A DNA stretch of 64,000 nucleotides from Entrophospora sp. SA101 (GCA_958430865.1 CAUDNR010000358.1:53941-117940); one strand, 5' to 3'. Positions 1 through 15,084 are shown, numbered from the stretch's first letter. Made by a program: numbers and translations. Notes: generated by a model from the sequence alone, not told the origin.

Positions 1-879
1 ATAAAATTTATGACCAAATTACCTGGTCATTATGTCTGCATCAAATCGGGACCCGTGCTTTGACCCGACTTTCGGGCTGACGAAACAATGAATATGTTCA
101 AGATGTTTGGATACAGAATCTATGATCGATTATCTACGAAATTTGCATTATTAAAAATGATAAATTAAAATGAGCATCCGTTAGTATTCGTTAGTAAAAT
201 TTTTGGTTCAAAATTTTAATCTTTCTGATAATTTGCTAAAATCACGTGAATACGCGATTAAATCTTGGTGATAATTAATCATTTTATTTTTATCAATAAT
301 TAATTCTCTTGATGTGAATTTGATTAATTTACTATTATAAATTATGCAATTATAAGTTATTGTGTAGTGGGAGGTTATGGATTTTACACACATTACATCA
401 TGATAAAAATTAATTACCGTATTATATTGGATAGATAGATAGATAGATAGCAACACGTATCAAAAGTTTGATTTAATGAAAAATAATGATATTTTATTTT
501 CGCTAGTCAAATAAATTATAAAAATGATGACAAGATAACGAAAATGTCTTTGCTACAATCATAATTATTATTACCAGAGATAACTCACGATTAATAAAGC
601 TTTACCTCATAGTAAAATATCATATTTAAAAATACTACATCAATTATGATGATTATTTGTATTTGTATTTACGCAATATATTTCTTTTTTTTTGCGATAA
701 TAATATTTGAGATTAAATTTTCAAATTAATATCTGATCTTATTATTAATATGACAAAATTTAATTTAAAAAGAGCTGAGAAAAAAAAAACAGACTATAAG
801 AAATTAAATTTTTTTCTAGTTTTTAAATTTTGAGAAAAAGTTTATTATTAAACTAAATAGTAAAAAATAGTTAGAAAAA

Positions 880-3170
880 ATGGAAACTTTTAACGGTAAG
901 AAAACTTTAAAAAATTATATACAATTATAAACCTTATTATTCTATTCTATTTATATATAATGATGATGTTTTTTATTATTAACATTAGGAAGAATCAAAA
1001 CTATTAACGATGCGTTAATAATCTTTGGTAATATTGTCTTTGTTACTGAGATAATAAATGTTTTTGATGCTGATGATATAATATTCTCTAATAATTATGT
1101 AAATATTAATAGAAGCATGTCATCAAGGAGTTATTCAAAGAACTGCTCGTCGTTTATTAGAAAAAGAAAAAGAAGAGTTATGTGGTGGGAAAGTGTAAGT
1201 ATTGCATGTAATAAATAATGTTGTCAATATTAATAATGAAAATGATGTTAATTTGAAATTCGCGCATAGTTATGTTTTTGACGAGAAAGAATCCGGGATT
1301 AAAAGATGGACAGATGGAAGGTAAATTATTACTATTTTTTTTTGGAAATGATTATAATTTAGTTAATTCGTCCGTCAATTTGTAAATTTAGATTATGGTC
1401 ACCAAGTCGTATTATAAAAGATTTCTTGGTGTATCGAGAATTATCAACACGTGATAGGAATATTAAAAGACACGAACCAATCGATGAAGTTTTACAAGCT
1501 CGTATCGAAGCTGAAGGTCTAAAAGTTCATCAATGTAGCAAAGGAACTTTTATACTAAGAAATAACGGTCTACTAAAAAAAACTATTTCGATAAAATTCA
1601 ATGGATCTTATCAACATATGATTATTTATGAAGATAATCGAGGTTATTTTTTTCATTTTTCTTGCTAAATAAAATTTTTGCAAATATTTATCTATACTAC
1701 TTATTTACACACACACACATTTATTTAGGTCGCGAAGAATCATTATTGCCACCAAAAGCATTCGAAGAGTTACGTTATATTCAACCAAGCGAAGATATTA
1801 TTAAAAGTGAAAAAATGCCTAAAATTATTAGAAACTCTGCTCGTAAAAAAGTTATTAGCAAAAAACGACGTAATTTTATCAACATTAACGCTACCATTAG
1901 TGATAATAGTGATGCTATTGATAACAACAATAACAACAATAATACTAACAACAGTAATATAAATATTAATAGTAATATTAACTCTAATGTTAATAGTAAT
2001 GTAAATGATAATGATAATGATAGTGACAATAATAATGGTAATGTAAATGATTATCAACCTAATAACAATGAGTCCATTTTTTATCATCCACATCATCACC
2101 TTCAGAGTCATATAATCAGCAACAGTAGCAATAATAATAATCATACAATTACGCCATATTTATGGAATCATAATAATCATGAAAATGAATTTGGTGATAG
2201 AAATTTTGATTGTAACAATAAAAATGAATTCATTTCTACTATTTCCGCCAATAATATTAGTAATAACAATAGCAATAGCAATAGAAATAGCGAATATTTG
2301 GTTTCCACAACTTCAAGCTTAAACAATGCTGGTAATGTTGGAGGAGTAAATGTCGTAAACCACATGACAATCAACAATAATGTAAAGCTTTCTACACTGG
2401 CGCCTTTACTCTATAATGCATGGGTGTCAAATCATTTTCAACAATTAATTAATAATCCCAACACTCATTCCCACCAGAATCATCTTCATCATCATCGCAA
2501 TATTCCAACTACAACTACAACAATTTATCATCCTACCACATTAAATAATATATCAAGCCAGTTATTATCACGACATCAATTTCCTTTTCACAACATTTTA
2601 CAACAAAATAATAATAATAATCAAAATTATTCGACAAATTCCTCTGCTATCTCTAAAGATAACTCTGATAACAGCGATGATGATACTGTCAAAAACTCTC
2701 TATTTCCTTCTTGTTCTTTACAAACTATTTCAAATATATATAATCATCATAATAGTAATCAATTTTCTTCTTTATTTAATGGACGAAATAATTTATGTCA
2801 ACAATATTCTTCATCTTCGAACAATCTTCCTATCCCTAACACTGCGATTAATCCTCCACTACTTCCTCTATTAACACTTCCAACTCACGTTAATACAAAT
2901 CCTTCTAAACAAAAGGCTTTCAACAGCAATGACAATAGCACTCATAATAATGAGAGTATTGATAATACTAACCATGATGATGAAAGTGGTGGTAATAATA
3001 ACCAAGATAAAACTGATCGTGACATAAATAATAATAATAATAATAATAACACGGACAATAATAATAACCAAATCAATAATGCTAACACTAATAATTACAA
3101 CAATTATGAAGTAGATGGTGATAATGGTAAAACTCAATATGATTCATTTATTGATTATTCGAGATTCTAG
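880..3170 (+). CDS. Gti1/Pac2 (WOPR) family transcription factor, copy A
   Basis: Predicted six-exon gene: 880-895, 989-1027, 1113-1194, 1270-1320, 1392-1642, 1729-3170 (1881 nt, 626 aa, phases consistent). The first ~150 residues read as a WOPR DNA-binding domain: TFNGRIKTINDALIIFEAC near the N-terminus, then GIKRWTDGRLWSPSR and FLVYRE, the hallmark of Wor1/Ryp1/Pac2/Gti1 regulators of morphology and development. The C-terminal two thirds are low complexity, rich in Asn, His and Ser, as is common for activation regions in this family. The fifth intron uses a weak donor (GTTATT); if retained, translation stops soon after DNRGYFFHFSC. The start is the first in-frame ATG of a 16-nt exon, so it is the least certain part. 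Nuclear location and DNA binding are inferred from the family. Confidence 0.85.
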
Positions 3171-4177
3171 TTTTTCCTTGGGGAATTTTTTTTACGAATT
3201 TCTTTCTTTATCATCATAAAAAAAATTTTATTTCATGAATTTACTTGGTAAATAATTAAAGAATATATTTTTTGATTTTTTTTTCTTAATAAAAGGTTCG
3301 AATTTTAATGTTTAACATTAAAAGTGTATCCATTTGAGGAATGAACAAATTTTTTAAACCCAAATTGCCTTCGATCAAATAGAAAATCAATATGACATTA
3401 ATTAAAGATGAATTTTCTATTAACAGCTAATAAGAATAATAATACATTATCACTCCTGTCGTCACATGCTGTTTTACCAAAATCATCTTTTTGATGAACT
3501 CAATTACCCCATTATCTGCTTGACTTCTATGTAAAATCATGGTACCGCCATCTTCATTTGATGTGTATTGTTTCATCAACATCCAGAGAAATTGCCCTTG
3601 CTCTTGTGGAGGGGGCTCATAAAGAGCCAAAACATCATCGCAGTGTAATAATTGTAGATGAATTTGTGCAAGCTGGATCTGTTCAAGATGCGATCACAGA
3701 AGACATCATATTAACATCGTAATTGCTTATTTAGAATGTAAATTACTTGCTACTACTATTAGGAAGCCATTCTATCACTTGTAGGTGATTATAATATCTC
3801 TTTAGATTTAATAAACGATATACCATCATCACCATCGTAACGTCATATAATAATAATAATAATAATAATAATCACCATAAGAATCAGAATCAGAATCAGA
3901 ATCAGAATCAGAATCAGAATCAGAATCAGAATCAGAATCAGAATCAGAATCAGAATCAGAGAATTATTTTTCAAATGGAGCCTAAGGAAGGCCATCAAAG
4001 TGTATCTTGTATGAAGAGCAATTTTTCATCGCCTGTCAATTGTAACTTAATTTCCTTTGTTACAATCACGTAAACACCTCACGCCTTCAATATAATTGAC
4101 GTAATCATACAAACTCTCAAGGACATGTAATAATTAATAATAAAGAACTCTGATAATCTAGAAGAGAGAATATAAGT
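3171..4177. other. Intergenic region with microsatellites, copy A
   Basis: A TAA run lies near 3849-3871, followed by a hexanucleotide repeat at 3881-3960. A short minus-strand frame at 3427-3630 has no recognisable product. No other gene seen. The same stretch recurs at 14078-15084. Confidence 0.5.
3881..3960. repeat. (GAATCA)n hexanucleotide microsatellite, copy A
   Basis: About 13 uninterrupted units of GAATCA. Such tracts mutate quickly, so the identical length in copy B (14788-14867) argues for a very recent or artefactual duplication. Confidence 0.98.
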
Positions 4178-4453
4178 GTGGATCCGCTTCTCACATCCGT
4201 GTATGCAACATTTAGAAAGTACCCATTGAATGAACCAAAAAATGCAAAGCGGACCCCTAACAGCAGCAACAACTCCTTCTCACAAAATGTGAGCTTGTCT
4301 CAGAGATGGGTATCAGCTTCAAGAGACCCAGCTTACGTAACGTACTGGAACAAGAAAGTTGCAGAATGGTCGCAGAAGTCGTGGAACAGACTATATAGGT
4401 TCGTAAGACTTCGAACGAATCAATATATACCATTTAATATATCTAAGATATAA
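4178..4453 (+). CDS. Unrecognised ORF, copy A
   Basis: Open frame of 91 codons with no recognised domain; it starts at GTG in this reading, so it may be an internal exon or a fragment. The composition is less AT-rich than the flanks and contains SLSQRWVSASRDPAYVTYW and a Trp-rich stretch, which suggests former or present coding. An identical frame is at 15085-15360. Function unknown. Confidence 0.25.
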   Translation: MDPLLTSVYATFRKYPLNEPKNAKRTPNSSNNSFSQNVSLSQRWVSASRDPAYVTYWNKKVAEWSQKSWNRLYRFVRLRTNQYIPFNISKI

Positions 4454-4817
4454 ATGATTCGCTTTGATTTGATCCGGATCAATATACACGATCTAATGCA
4501 TATAAATAAATTAATCCAATGAAAATCTTGTTTCAATGAGTTATATTTAAAATTCGTTGAATGGGATGTTAATATAGAAAAATGTCCATGAAAAGTGCTT
4601 GGACAATAGAAAAGGGCCATAACATGAAAAAAGCAATTTTCTAACTCTTTATGTAGAATATTTTGGCTTAGAAACCATATCCAATATTTTGAGATATCGT
4701 TCAAAAACAATATATAGTAAACTCCTTTAACAATTTTTAATTTATTTACTTTATTAAATAAATAATTTTTACTTTTTTCATTCTTCACTTTTTCTTCTCA
4801 ATAATACTATTTATTAC

Positions 4818-7059
<2,242 letters not shown>

Positions 7060-7278
7060 TTCAATTCAGTTCACATTTTACTGGTGCATTCAGAGCTTCA
7101 GCATGAAGAAATATTGGCAAAGATTCGAGTCAAGAAAGTATATAGACATGAATATATAAATATCTAGATTTTTCCTTTTTTTTGTTAGGCAGTTATTAAT
7201 CATAATATGGGGCATGCTGCAACAAAACCAGACAAAGTGAACATTGATATTACCAAGAATTCAGGGATCAAAATTTAG
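7060..7278 (+). pseudogene. 3' end of an unrecognised gene, probable relic
   Basis: Two exon-like pieces, 7060-7137 and 7189-7278, separated by a GT-AG intron, join in frame as VHSELQHEEILAKIRVKKAV and then MGHAATKPDKVNIDITKNSG, ending at TAG. The open frame is preceded by TGA at 7057, and upstream pieces do not join in frame, so the gene looks broken. A 41-bp piece of the last exon (7205-7245) recurs inverted at 60269-60309, so this is a dispersed family. Product unknown. Confidence 0.35.
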
Positions 7279-7366
7279 TCATTTGTAATGTGATCATAAT
7301 TAATATCCCATTTGTTATCTTAAGTGATATATAGAATTACTCCTATATAAAAATAATTAATATATC

Positions 7367-7528
7367 ATGGAACCCAAAAATTACAGCATCATTAGAAATA
7401 TTCTGAAGAAAGAACAAGGTGAAAAAATTGCTTCTTATATTTTCAAAATAAATGATACTCAGACACTGGAAGCTTATCTAAGAAAAGAAAAGATTACTTA
7501 TGAAATTTACCATGAAGAAGAAAAATAA
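7367..7528 (+). CDS. Small hypothetical ORF, 53 aa
   Basis: ATG to TAA frame of 54 codons, lysine- and glutamate-rich (MEPKNYSIIRNILKKEQGEK at the start, ending in EEEK). Less AT-biased than the flanking DNA. It sits between a gene relic and the small ORF at 7932. No recognised domain; it could be a fragment of a mobile-element gene or a short real protein. Confidence 0.3.
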   Translation: MEPKNYSIIRNILKKEQGEKIASYIFKINDTQTLEAYLRKEKITYEIYHEEEK

Positions 7529-7931
7529 TAAACATTAAGAAAAGAAAGCAGAAATCCTTAGAAGGAAAATAATTTTATTATTACAATATTGATTTATTTT
7601 TTTTTACAGACCATTACTACAAGGAAAATTCTCCTTTATGCAAACATAATTAATGATAATAAAAAAACATTGTTTGAGTTTTGAACAAATTCTACTACAT
7701 TCAAGGATATGTTTTATAAATCTTTGTTTTTCTCTCATTGACATTGAAACAAGGTAAATAATCCTGCCTTGTATTGGAACATTATAAAAACATTACCAAT
7801 TCACTTAATTTTCAGGTAAAAAAATTCAAACAACAAATCCTTTTAATAATCACCATTAAACAATTTTATTTTGATTTAAAAAACAAACAAATAATCAATA
7901 AATATACATCCATAATAACATTTTTAAAAAA

Positions 7932-8145
7932 ATGCTTACTTTCAATATTGAACTTTTTTGTGGAATATTAATTGGACTCTTGCTTGGTTCCTTACTTCAC
8001 TATAAAACTTACAAAAATCAATTCTATATTATAAATCAAAAAATTGATCAAATAGTTGACAAAATAGAACCAAGAAAAAGCCAATTTAAAAATAAAACAA
8101 ACAAACCTACTAGTGATAAAAAATATTCACAAGAAATAGAAAATA
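7932..8145 (+). pseudogene. Small membrane-anchored ORF interrupted by Tc1-like element
   Basis: Begins MLTFNIELFCGILIGLLLGS, one predicted N-terminal membrane helix, followed by a basic, Lys/Gln-rich tail. The frame meets the TA target site of a Tc1-like element at 8144-8145 after the residues SQEIEN. Beyond the element (from 9462) the frame would resume briefly and stop after about eight codons near 9486. Without the insertion the protein would be roughly 80 residues. Family unknown. Confidence 0.35.
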
Positions 8146-9461
8146 CACTGGCCTACAATAATTTACTGGATTTTTTTTTACTATTTATAGAATTACATAT
8201 AAAATTCAGTTTTTTGTGTATATGTAAAAAAATTTTTTATATTTATTATTTGACAAAAACAAGCTTTCAAAATAAAACCCTAAATTTGATGATTAATATT
8301 TAAAATTTTTAAAATGAACAGGCTAATATTTAGTATGTCCACCTTTAGCCTTAATTACTGCTTTGACACAATCTGGTAAGCTTAAAATTAAATGATGTAA
8401 CGTTTCTATGCTGATTTTCCCCATTTCTCTTGTATTACATTTATTAATTCCTGTTTTGATTTAGGCAGAGGTTTTCTTTTACATACTTGGTGATCCGATA
8501 GTTACACAAATTCTCAAGTGGGTTAAGATCTGGACTTTGCGCCACCAAATCTAAAATCGGAATGTCATGTGTTTTCATCCATCAAACACTACAATTTGAT
8601 GTATGACATGGAGCTTTGTCTTGCTGAAAAATAGAATTAGGGTAATTATTAACCCATGGTATAAAGTGTCCAGCAAGGATGTTAATATAATCATTTGAAT
8701 CCATGTTTCCCTCCACCACAATCAAAGGTCTGACACCATGCCAACCAAAACACTCCCAAAACATCACAGTTCCTCCACCAAATTTAACTGTAGGTTGAAT
8801 ACAATCCTCTTTATAAGCTTCCCCTGGTTTTCTCCATACTCTTACTCAGCCATCTGATTCAAAAAGAGCAAACCTTGACTCATCCAACCATATCACATTT
8901 TTCCATTCTTCTTCCCAGTTTTGTTTTTCTTTGCTCCATCTTAGTTGATCTTTTCACTGTTTCTCTGTTAAAAGAGGTTTTTTTTTGTGGCATAATTACC
9001 TAGACCCTCATCATGAAGATATTTTCTAACTGTATTATAATGCAAAGATGAGAATTAAATTTATTTGTTATATCACCAAGAGGGGAAACCAGTTATCATG
9101 GACGATACATTGTACAATGTGTGTATCACATTGAGTGAGCAGTTTTGGACAACTGGGACATTTTTCAGGTGTTGCAAAACCTGTTTCTTTATACTGTTTG
9201 ATAGTATCATTTATTGTACTGGTAGGAATATCAAGCTGAGCAGAATAACTTTTTGTTTAATGCCACTAATATATGCACCAATAATTCGCTCATGTTGAGC
9301 AACTGGCAGCTCCTTTCTACGCATTTTAAACTAGAAAAGTAATAAAATTAATTTGTTTTGTTATTTTCTTTATTTATATGTAAAATAAGGAGAAATCTGT
9401 GATTGTGAAATTGGCATGCAGAATCATGTGACAAAATCCAGTAAATTATTGTAGGCCAGTG
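8146..9461. mobile_element. Tc1/mariner-like DNA transposon, 1316 bp, decayed
   Basis: Bounded by perfect terminal inverted repeats of about 29 bp beginning CACTGGCCTACAATAATTTA, with TA target-site duplications at 8144-8145 and 9462-9463. Length and TA target are typical for Tc1/mariner. A transposase relic occupies the minus strand. The two ends are still identical, so insertion is fairly recent although the gene is already broken. Confidence 0.92.
8323..9324 (-). pseudogene. Tc1-like DDE transposase, frameshifted
   Basis: Runs from MRRKELPVAQHERIIGAYIS (ATG at 9324) to KAVIKAKGGHTKY plus stop at 8323, about 333 codons and so full length for a Tc1 transposase (~340 aa). A central intact piece at 8582-8767 has CFGWHGVRPL and FQQDKAPCHT, the second catalytic Asp region of the DDE/D fold. 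Stops and frameshifts on both sides inactivate it. The N-terminal HTH region is recognisable only across frames. Confidence 0.85.
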
Positions 9462-9591
9462 TATTTCTCAGTGCAGCAAGTGCAATTGATCTTGATGTTT
9501 TACCACTAAAGTTCTACAGTGCAGGACACCTAATCCCGCAACTTACTGCGCCACGACGACGAATTTTGGGAAAAAATTTCCAATCAAAAAT

Positions 9592-9601
9592 NNNNNNNNN
9601 N
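9592..9601. other. Assembly gap of ten Ns
   Basis: Ten undetermined bases between the Tc1-like element and a TLDc fragment. It lies between the two copies of the large repeat, so the local assembly is uncertain. Confidence 1.
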
Positions 9602-9799
9602 GCCATTTATTGTAATGTTTATTGTTCACCAGTGTTTGGTAAAGGTGATTTATTCCCAAAAGGTCATTTTGAAATTGGACAACCTTGTGGATGTAAACAA
9701 ATTAATTATAACAAAAGTATTAGATCTAGTCCAGATCAATTTATAATTGAAGAATTTGAAGTTTTTCACATTGTACCAAAATCAAATATTAAAAATTAA
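9602..9799 (+). CDS. TLDc-like domain C-terminal fragment
   Basis: Open frame from the gap to TAA encoding ~65 residues. AIYCNVYCSPVFGKGDLFP, a Cys-rich turn and IIEEFEVFHI resemble the C-terminal strands of TLDc domains, in which a GP.FG..DL motif is followed by a closing EDYEVF strand. TLDc proteins, often BTB-TLDc in this fungal group, are linked to oxidative-stress protection and V-ATPase regulation. The N-terminal part is lost in or before the gap. Assignment rests on motif resemblance alone. Confidence 0.45.
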   Translation, partial: AIYCNVYCSPVFGKGDLFPKGHFEIGQPCGCKQINYNKSIRSSPDQFIIEEFEVFHIVPKSNIKN

Positions 9800-10074
9800 G
9801 AAATATATTTTATTTTATTTTTTTTAGAAGTTTTAATTAATAACATATATATACGAATTATTAAATTTGATTTTCTCAATGTACCTGATAGTAATAAATA
9901 CTCAACCTATTAAATTAGATTAAGGAAAAATAGATGAGTGTAATGTATTATATTATTATTATGTAAAAGTTTTGAATACAAAATATTTTATCAGATGTAT
10001 ATAAACTCTCTACATGCAAGTATTATTCCAAAATTACCATAAACAAAAAAAAACAAAAATAATTTGCACGCTGT

Positions 10075-10640
10075 CTAGATAATTTTTTTTTTACTAGTTT
10101 TTGTATGCTGACCACGTACACGTAAACCTCAATAATGCCTTAAACCACGGTGAGCACGAATCTTTTTTAATCATTCTAAATCCTCACGAAGTTTACTTTC
10201 AAATCCATTAGCAACAATTGTGATTTTTTTCTATCAAATATATCTTTTTGTCTGTTGAGAAACCAATCAGGAATTTTGTATTGTGTAGGATTTTGAATAA
10301 TGGTCACAATACGTTCTAATTCTTCATTGGTTAACTCACCAGCTCTGAAGAATATTTTAATTTTAATCAAGACAATAAAAACCTTTTATTTAGATCGACA
10401 TCAGCCTTTTTACAAACCAAATTAGAATAACGACGACCAACACCCTTGATAGCAGTTAAGGCAAACATTACCTTTGTCTTACCACTAAAAAAAAAAATGT
10501 ATTATTGACAGACAATTAAAAAACACATCTATTCTGATGGTGATAGTAATAATATCATTAATGCCTACTCAACATTGCTATTTAATAAACGAAGAATGCG
10601 TTGAAATTGATTTTTATCAGGAACTACAAGGTGACTATTA
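10075..10640 (-). pseudogene. 40S ribosomal protein uS13 (RPS18) pseudogene
   Basis: Three exon-like blocks keep introns (GTAGGC...TTTAG and GTTTTT...TTCAG), so it is not a retrocopy. Recognisable pieces are [51 protein letters not shown] and [14 protein letters not shown]. Lesions are no ATG at the expected start, a frameshift after RKKSQ, TGA stops at 10171-10173 (an Arg position) and 10129-10131 (the Trp of HYWGLRVRG), and loss of the GRRGRTVGV segment near the C-terminus. A functional copy must exist elsewhere because the protein is essential. Confidence 0.85.
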
Positions 10641-11786
10641 TCCAAATTAAATAGTAATTAATAAATTAAATTTATTGAAATTGGCTCCTTCAACTTTACC
10701 ATGTTGAATTTATTATTTTTGATTTTTGCTAAACGTAAATCGCCTAAAATGGTAATATTAATATTGATTAAAAAACATTCAAATCGGAAATTGATAAAAT
10801 AATAAATGGTAATTATAATTATATTGAAGGCAGATATATGAAAAAGATGCGCAAGAAGATAAAATTTCAATTATGGTCAAAGTGACCCAAGTTCATGTCA
10901 TCGGGTCATAAAATTTATGACCAAATTACCTGGTCATTATGTCTGCATCAAATCGGGACCCGTGCTTTGACCCGACTTTCGGGCTGACGAAACAATGAAT
11001 ATGTTCAAGATGTTTGGATACAGAATCTATGATCGATTATCTACGAAATTTGCATTATTAAAAATGATAAATTAAAATGAGCATCCGTTAGTATTCGTTA
11101 GTAAAATTTTTGGTTCAAAATTTTAATCTTTCTGATAATTTGCTAAAATCACGTGAATACGCGATTAAATCTTGGTGATAATTAATCATTTTATTTTTAT
11201 CAATAATTAATTCTCTTGATGTGAATTTGATTAATTTACTATTATAAATTATGCAATTATAAGTTATTGTGTAGTGGGAGGTTATGGATTTTACACACAT
11301 TACATCATGATAAAAATTAATTACCGTATTATATTGGATAGATAGATAGATAGATAGCAACACGTATCAAAAGTTTGATTTAATGAAAAATAATGATATT
11401 TTATTTTCGCTAGTCAAATAAATTATAAAAATGATGACAAGATAACGAAAATGTCTTTGCTACAATCATAATTATTATTACCAGAGATAACTCACGATTA
11501 ATAAAGCTTTACCTCATAGTAAAATATCATATTTAAAAATACTACATCAATTATGATGATTATTTGTATTTGTATTTACGCAATATATTTCTTTTTTTTT
11601 GCGATAATAATATTTGAGATTAAATTTTCAAATTAATATCTGATCTTATTATTAATATGACAAAATTTAATTTAAAAAGAGCTGAGAAAAAAAAAACAGA
11701 CTATAAGAAATTAAATTTTTTTCTAGTTTTTAAATTTTGAGAAAAAGTTTATTATTAAACTAAATAGTAAAAAATAGTTAGAAAAA

Positions 11787-14077
11787 ATGGAAACTTTTAA
11801 CGGTAAGAAAACTTTAAAAAATTATATACAATTATAAACCTTATTATTCTATTCTATTTATATATAATGATGATGTTTTTTATTATTAACATTAGGAAGA
11901 ATCAAAACTATTAACGATGCGTTAATAATCTTTGGTAATATTGTCTTTGTTACTGAGATAATAAATGTTTTTGATGCTGATGATATAATATTCTCTAATA
12001 ATTATGTAAATATTAATAGAAGCATGTCATCAAGGAGTTATTCAAAGAACTGCTCGTCGTTTATTAGAAAAAGAAAAAGAAGAGTTATGTGGTGGGAAAG
12101 TGTAAGTATTGCATGTAATAAATAATGTTGTCAATATTAATAATGAAAATGATGTTAATTTGAAATTCGCGCATAGTTATGTTTTTGACGAGAAAGAATC
12201 CGGGATTAAAAGATGGACAGATGGAAGGTAAATTATTACTATTTTTTTTTGGAAATGATTATAATTTAGTTAATTCGTCCGTCAATTTGTAAATTTAGAT
12301 TATGGTCACCAAGTCGTATTATAAAAGATTTCTTGGTGTATCGAGAATTATCAACACGTGATAGGAATATTAAAAGACACGAACCAATCGATGAAGTTTT
12401 ACAAGCTCGTATCGAAGCTGAAGGTCTAAAAGTTCATCAATGTAGCAAAGGAACTTTTATACTAAGAAATAACGGTCTACTAAAAAAAACTATTTCGATA
12501 AAATTCAATGGATCTTATCAACATATGATTATTTATGAAGATAATCGAGGTTATTTTTTTCATTTTTCTTGCTAAATAAAATTTTTGCAAATATTTATCT
12601 ATACTACTTATTTACACACACACACATTTATTTAGGTCGCGAAGAATCATTATTGCCACCAAAAGCATTCGAAGAGTTACGTTATATTCAACCAAGCGAA
12701 GATATTATTAAAAGTGAAAAAATGCCTAAAATTATTAGAAACTCTGCTCGTAAAAAAGTTATTAGCAAAAAACGACGTAATTTTATCAACATTAACGCTA
12801 CCATTAGTGATAATAGTGATGCTATTGATAACAACAATAACAACAATAATACTAACAACAGTAATATAAATATTAATAGTAATATTAACTCTAATGTTAA
12901 TAGTAATGTAAATGATAATGATAATGATAGTGACAATAATAATGGTAATGTAAATGATTATCAACCTAATAACAATGAGTCCATTTTTTATCATCCACAT
13001 CATCACCTTCAGAGTCATATAATCAGCAACAGTAGCAATAATAATAATCATACAATTACGCCATATTTATGGAATCATAATAATCATGAAAATGAATTTG
13101 GTGATAGAAATTTTGATTGTAACAATAAAAATGAATTCATTTCTACTATTTCCGCCAATAATATTAGTAATAACAATAGCAATAGCAATAGAAATAGCGA
13201 ATATTTGGTTTCCACAACTTCAAGCTTAAACAATGCTGGTAATGTTGGAGGAGTAAATGTCGTAAACCACATGACAATCAACAATAATGTAAAGCTTTCT
13301 ACACTGGCGCCTTTACTCTATAATGCATGGGTGTCAAATCATTTTCAACAATTAATTAATAATCCCAACACTCATTCCCACCAGAATCATCTTCATCATC
13401 ATCGCAATATTCCAACTACAACTACAACAATTTATCATCCTACCACATTAAATAATATATCAAGCCAGTTATTATCACGACATCAATTTCCTTTTCACAA
13501 CATTTTACAACAAAATAATAATAATAATCAAAATTATTCGACAAATTCCTCTGCTATCTCTAAAGATAACTCTGATAACAGCGATGATGATACTGTCAAA
13601 AACTCTCTATTTCCTTCTTGTTCTTTACAAACTATTTCAAATATATATAATCATCATAATAGTAATCAATTTTCTTCTTTATTTAATGGACGAAATAATT
13701 TATGTCAACAATATTCTTCATCTTCGAACAATCTTCCTATCCCTAACACTGCGATTAATCCTCCACTACTTCCTCTATTAACACTTCCAACTCACGTTAA
13801 TACAAATCCTTCTAAACAAAAGGCTTTCAACAGCAATGACAATAGCACTCATAATAATGAGAGTATTGATAATACTAACCATGATGATGAAAGTGGTGGT
13901 AATAATAACCAAGATAAAACTGATCGTGACATAAATAATAATAATAATAATAATAACACGGACAATAATAATAACCAAATCAATAATGCTAACACTAATA
14001 ATTACAACAATTATGAAGTAGATGGTGATAATGGTAAAACTCAATATGATTCATTTATTGATTATTCGAGATTCTAG
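11787..14077 (+). CDS. Gti1/Pac2 (WOPR) family transcription factor, copy B
   Basis: Identical second copy of the WOPR gene at 880-3170, with exons at the same positions plus 10907 (11787-11802, 11896-11934, 12020-12101, 12177-12227, 12299-12549, 12636-14077). It encodes the same 626 residues, with the N-terminal WOPR domain and the Asn/His-rich tail. No synonymous difference was seen. If the duplication is real, both copies keep the same 800+ bp of upstream sequence and could both be expressed; if it is an assembly artefact there is only one gene. Confidence 0.8.
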
Positions 14078-14787
14078 TTTTTCCTTGGGGAATTTTTTTT
14101 ACGAATTTCTTTCTTTATCATCATAAAAAAAATTTTATTTCATGAATTTACTTGGTAAATAATTAAAGAATATATTTTTTGATTTTTTTTTCTTAATAAA
14201 AGGTTCGAATTTTAATGTTTAACATTAAAAGTGTATCCATTTGAGGAATGAACAAATTTTTTAAACCCAAATTGCCTTCGATCAAATAGAAAATCAATAT
14301 GACATTAATTAAAGATGAATTTTCTATTAACAGCTAATAAGAATAATAATACATTATCACTCCTGTCGTCACATGCTGTTTTACCAAAATCATCTTTTTG
14401 ATGAACTCAATTACCCCATTATCTGCTTGACTTCTATGTAAAATCATGGTACCGCCATCTTCATTTGATGTGTATTGTTTCATCAACATCCAGAGAAATT
14501 GCCCTTGCTCTTGTGGAGGGGGCTCATAAAGAGCCAAAACATCATCGCAGTGTAATAATTGTAGATGAATTTGTGCAAGCTGGATCTGTTCAAGATGCGA
14601 TCACAGAAGACATCATATTAACATCGTAATTGCTTATTTAGAATGTAAATTACTTGCTACTACTATTAGGAAGCCATTCTATCACTTGTAGGTGATTATA
14701 ATATCTCTTTAGATTTAATAAACGATATACCATCATCACCATCGTAACGTCATATAATAATAATAATAATAATAATAATCACCATAA

Positions 14788-14867
14788 GAATCAGAATCAG
14801 AATCAGAATCAGAATCAGAATCAGAATCAGAATCAGAATCAGAATCAGAATCAGAATCAGAATCAGA
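14788..14867. repeat. (GAATCA)n hexanucleotide microsatellite, copy B
   Basis: Same tract and same length as at 3881-3960, offset 10907. Confidence 0.98.
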
Positions 14868-15084
14868 GAATTATTTTTCAAATGGAGCCTAAGGAAGGCC
14901 ATCAAAGTGTATCTTGTATGAAGAGCAATTTTTCATCGCCTGTCAATTGTAACTTAATTTCCTTTGTTACAATCACGTAAACACCTCACGCCTTCAATAT
15001 AATTGACGTAATCATACAAACTCTCAAGGACATGTAATAATTAATAATAAAGAACTCTGATAATCTAGAAGAGAGAATATAAGT

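Noticed and set aside
1770..2144. Minus-strand Ile/Val-rich frames opposite the WOPR gene
   Set aside because: Mirror image of Asn/Asp codon repeats in the real gene; no independent coding sense. The same holds for the copy at 12677-13051.
3427..3630. Possible integrase-like text (QADNGVIEF) on the minus strand
   Set aside because: Too short and without the expected neighbouring catalytic residues.
3881..3960. CRISPR-like array from the regular repeat
   Set aside because: A contiguous 6-bp microsatellite without spacers, in a eukaryotic nuclear context.
4420..4788. 122-codon minus-strand frame
   Set aside because: Composition follows the local AT bias, no domain, no splice support, overlaps the end of another frame.
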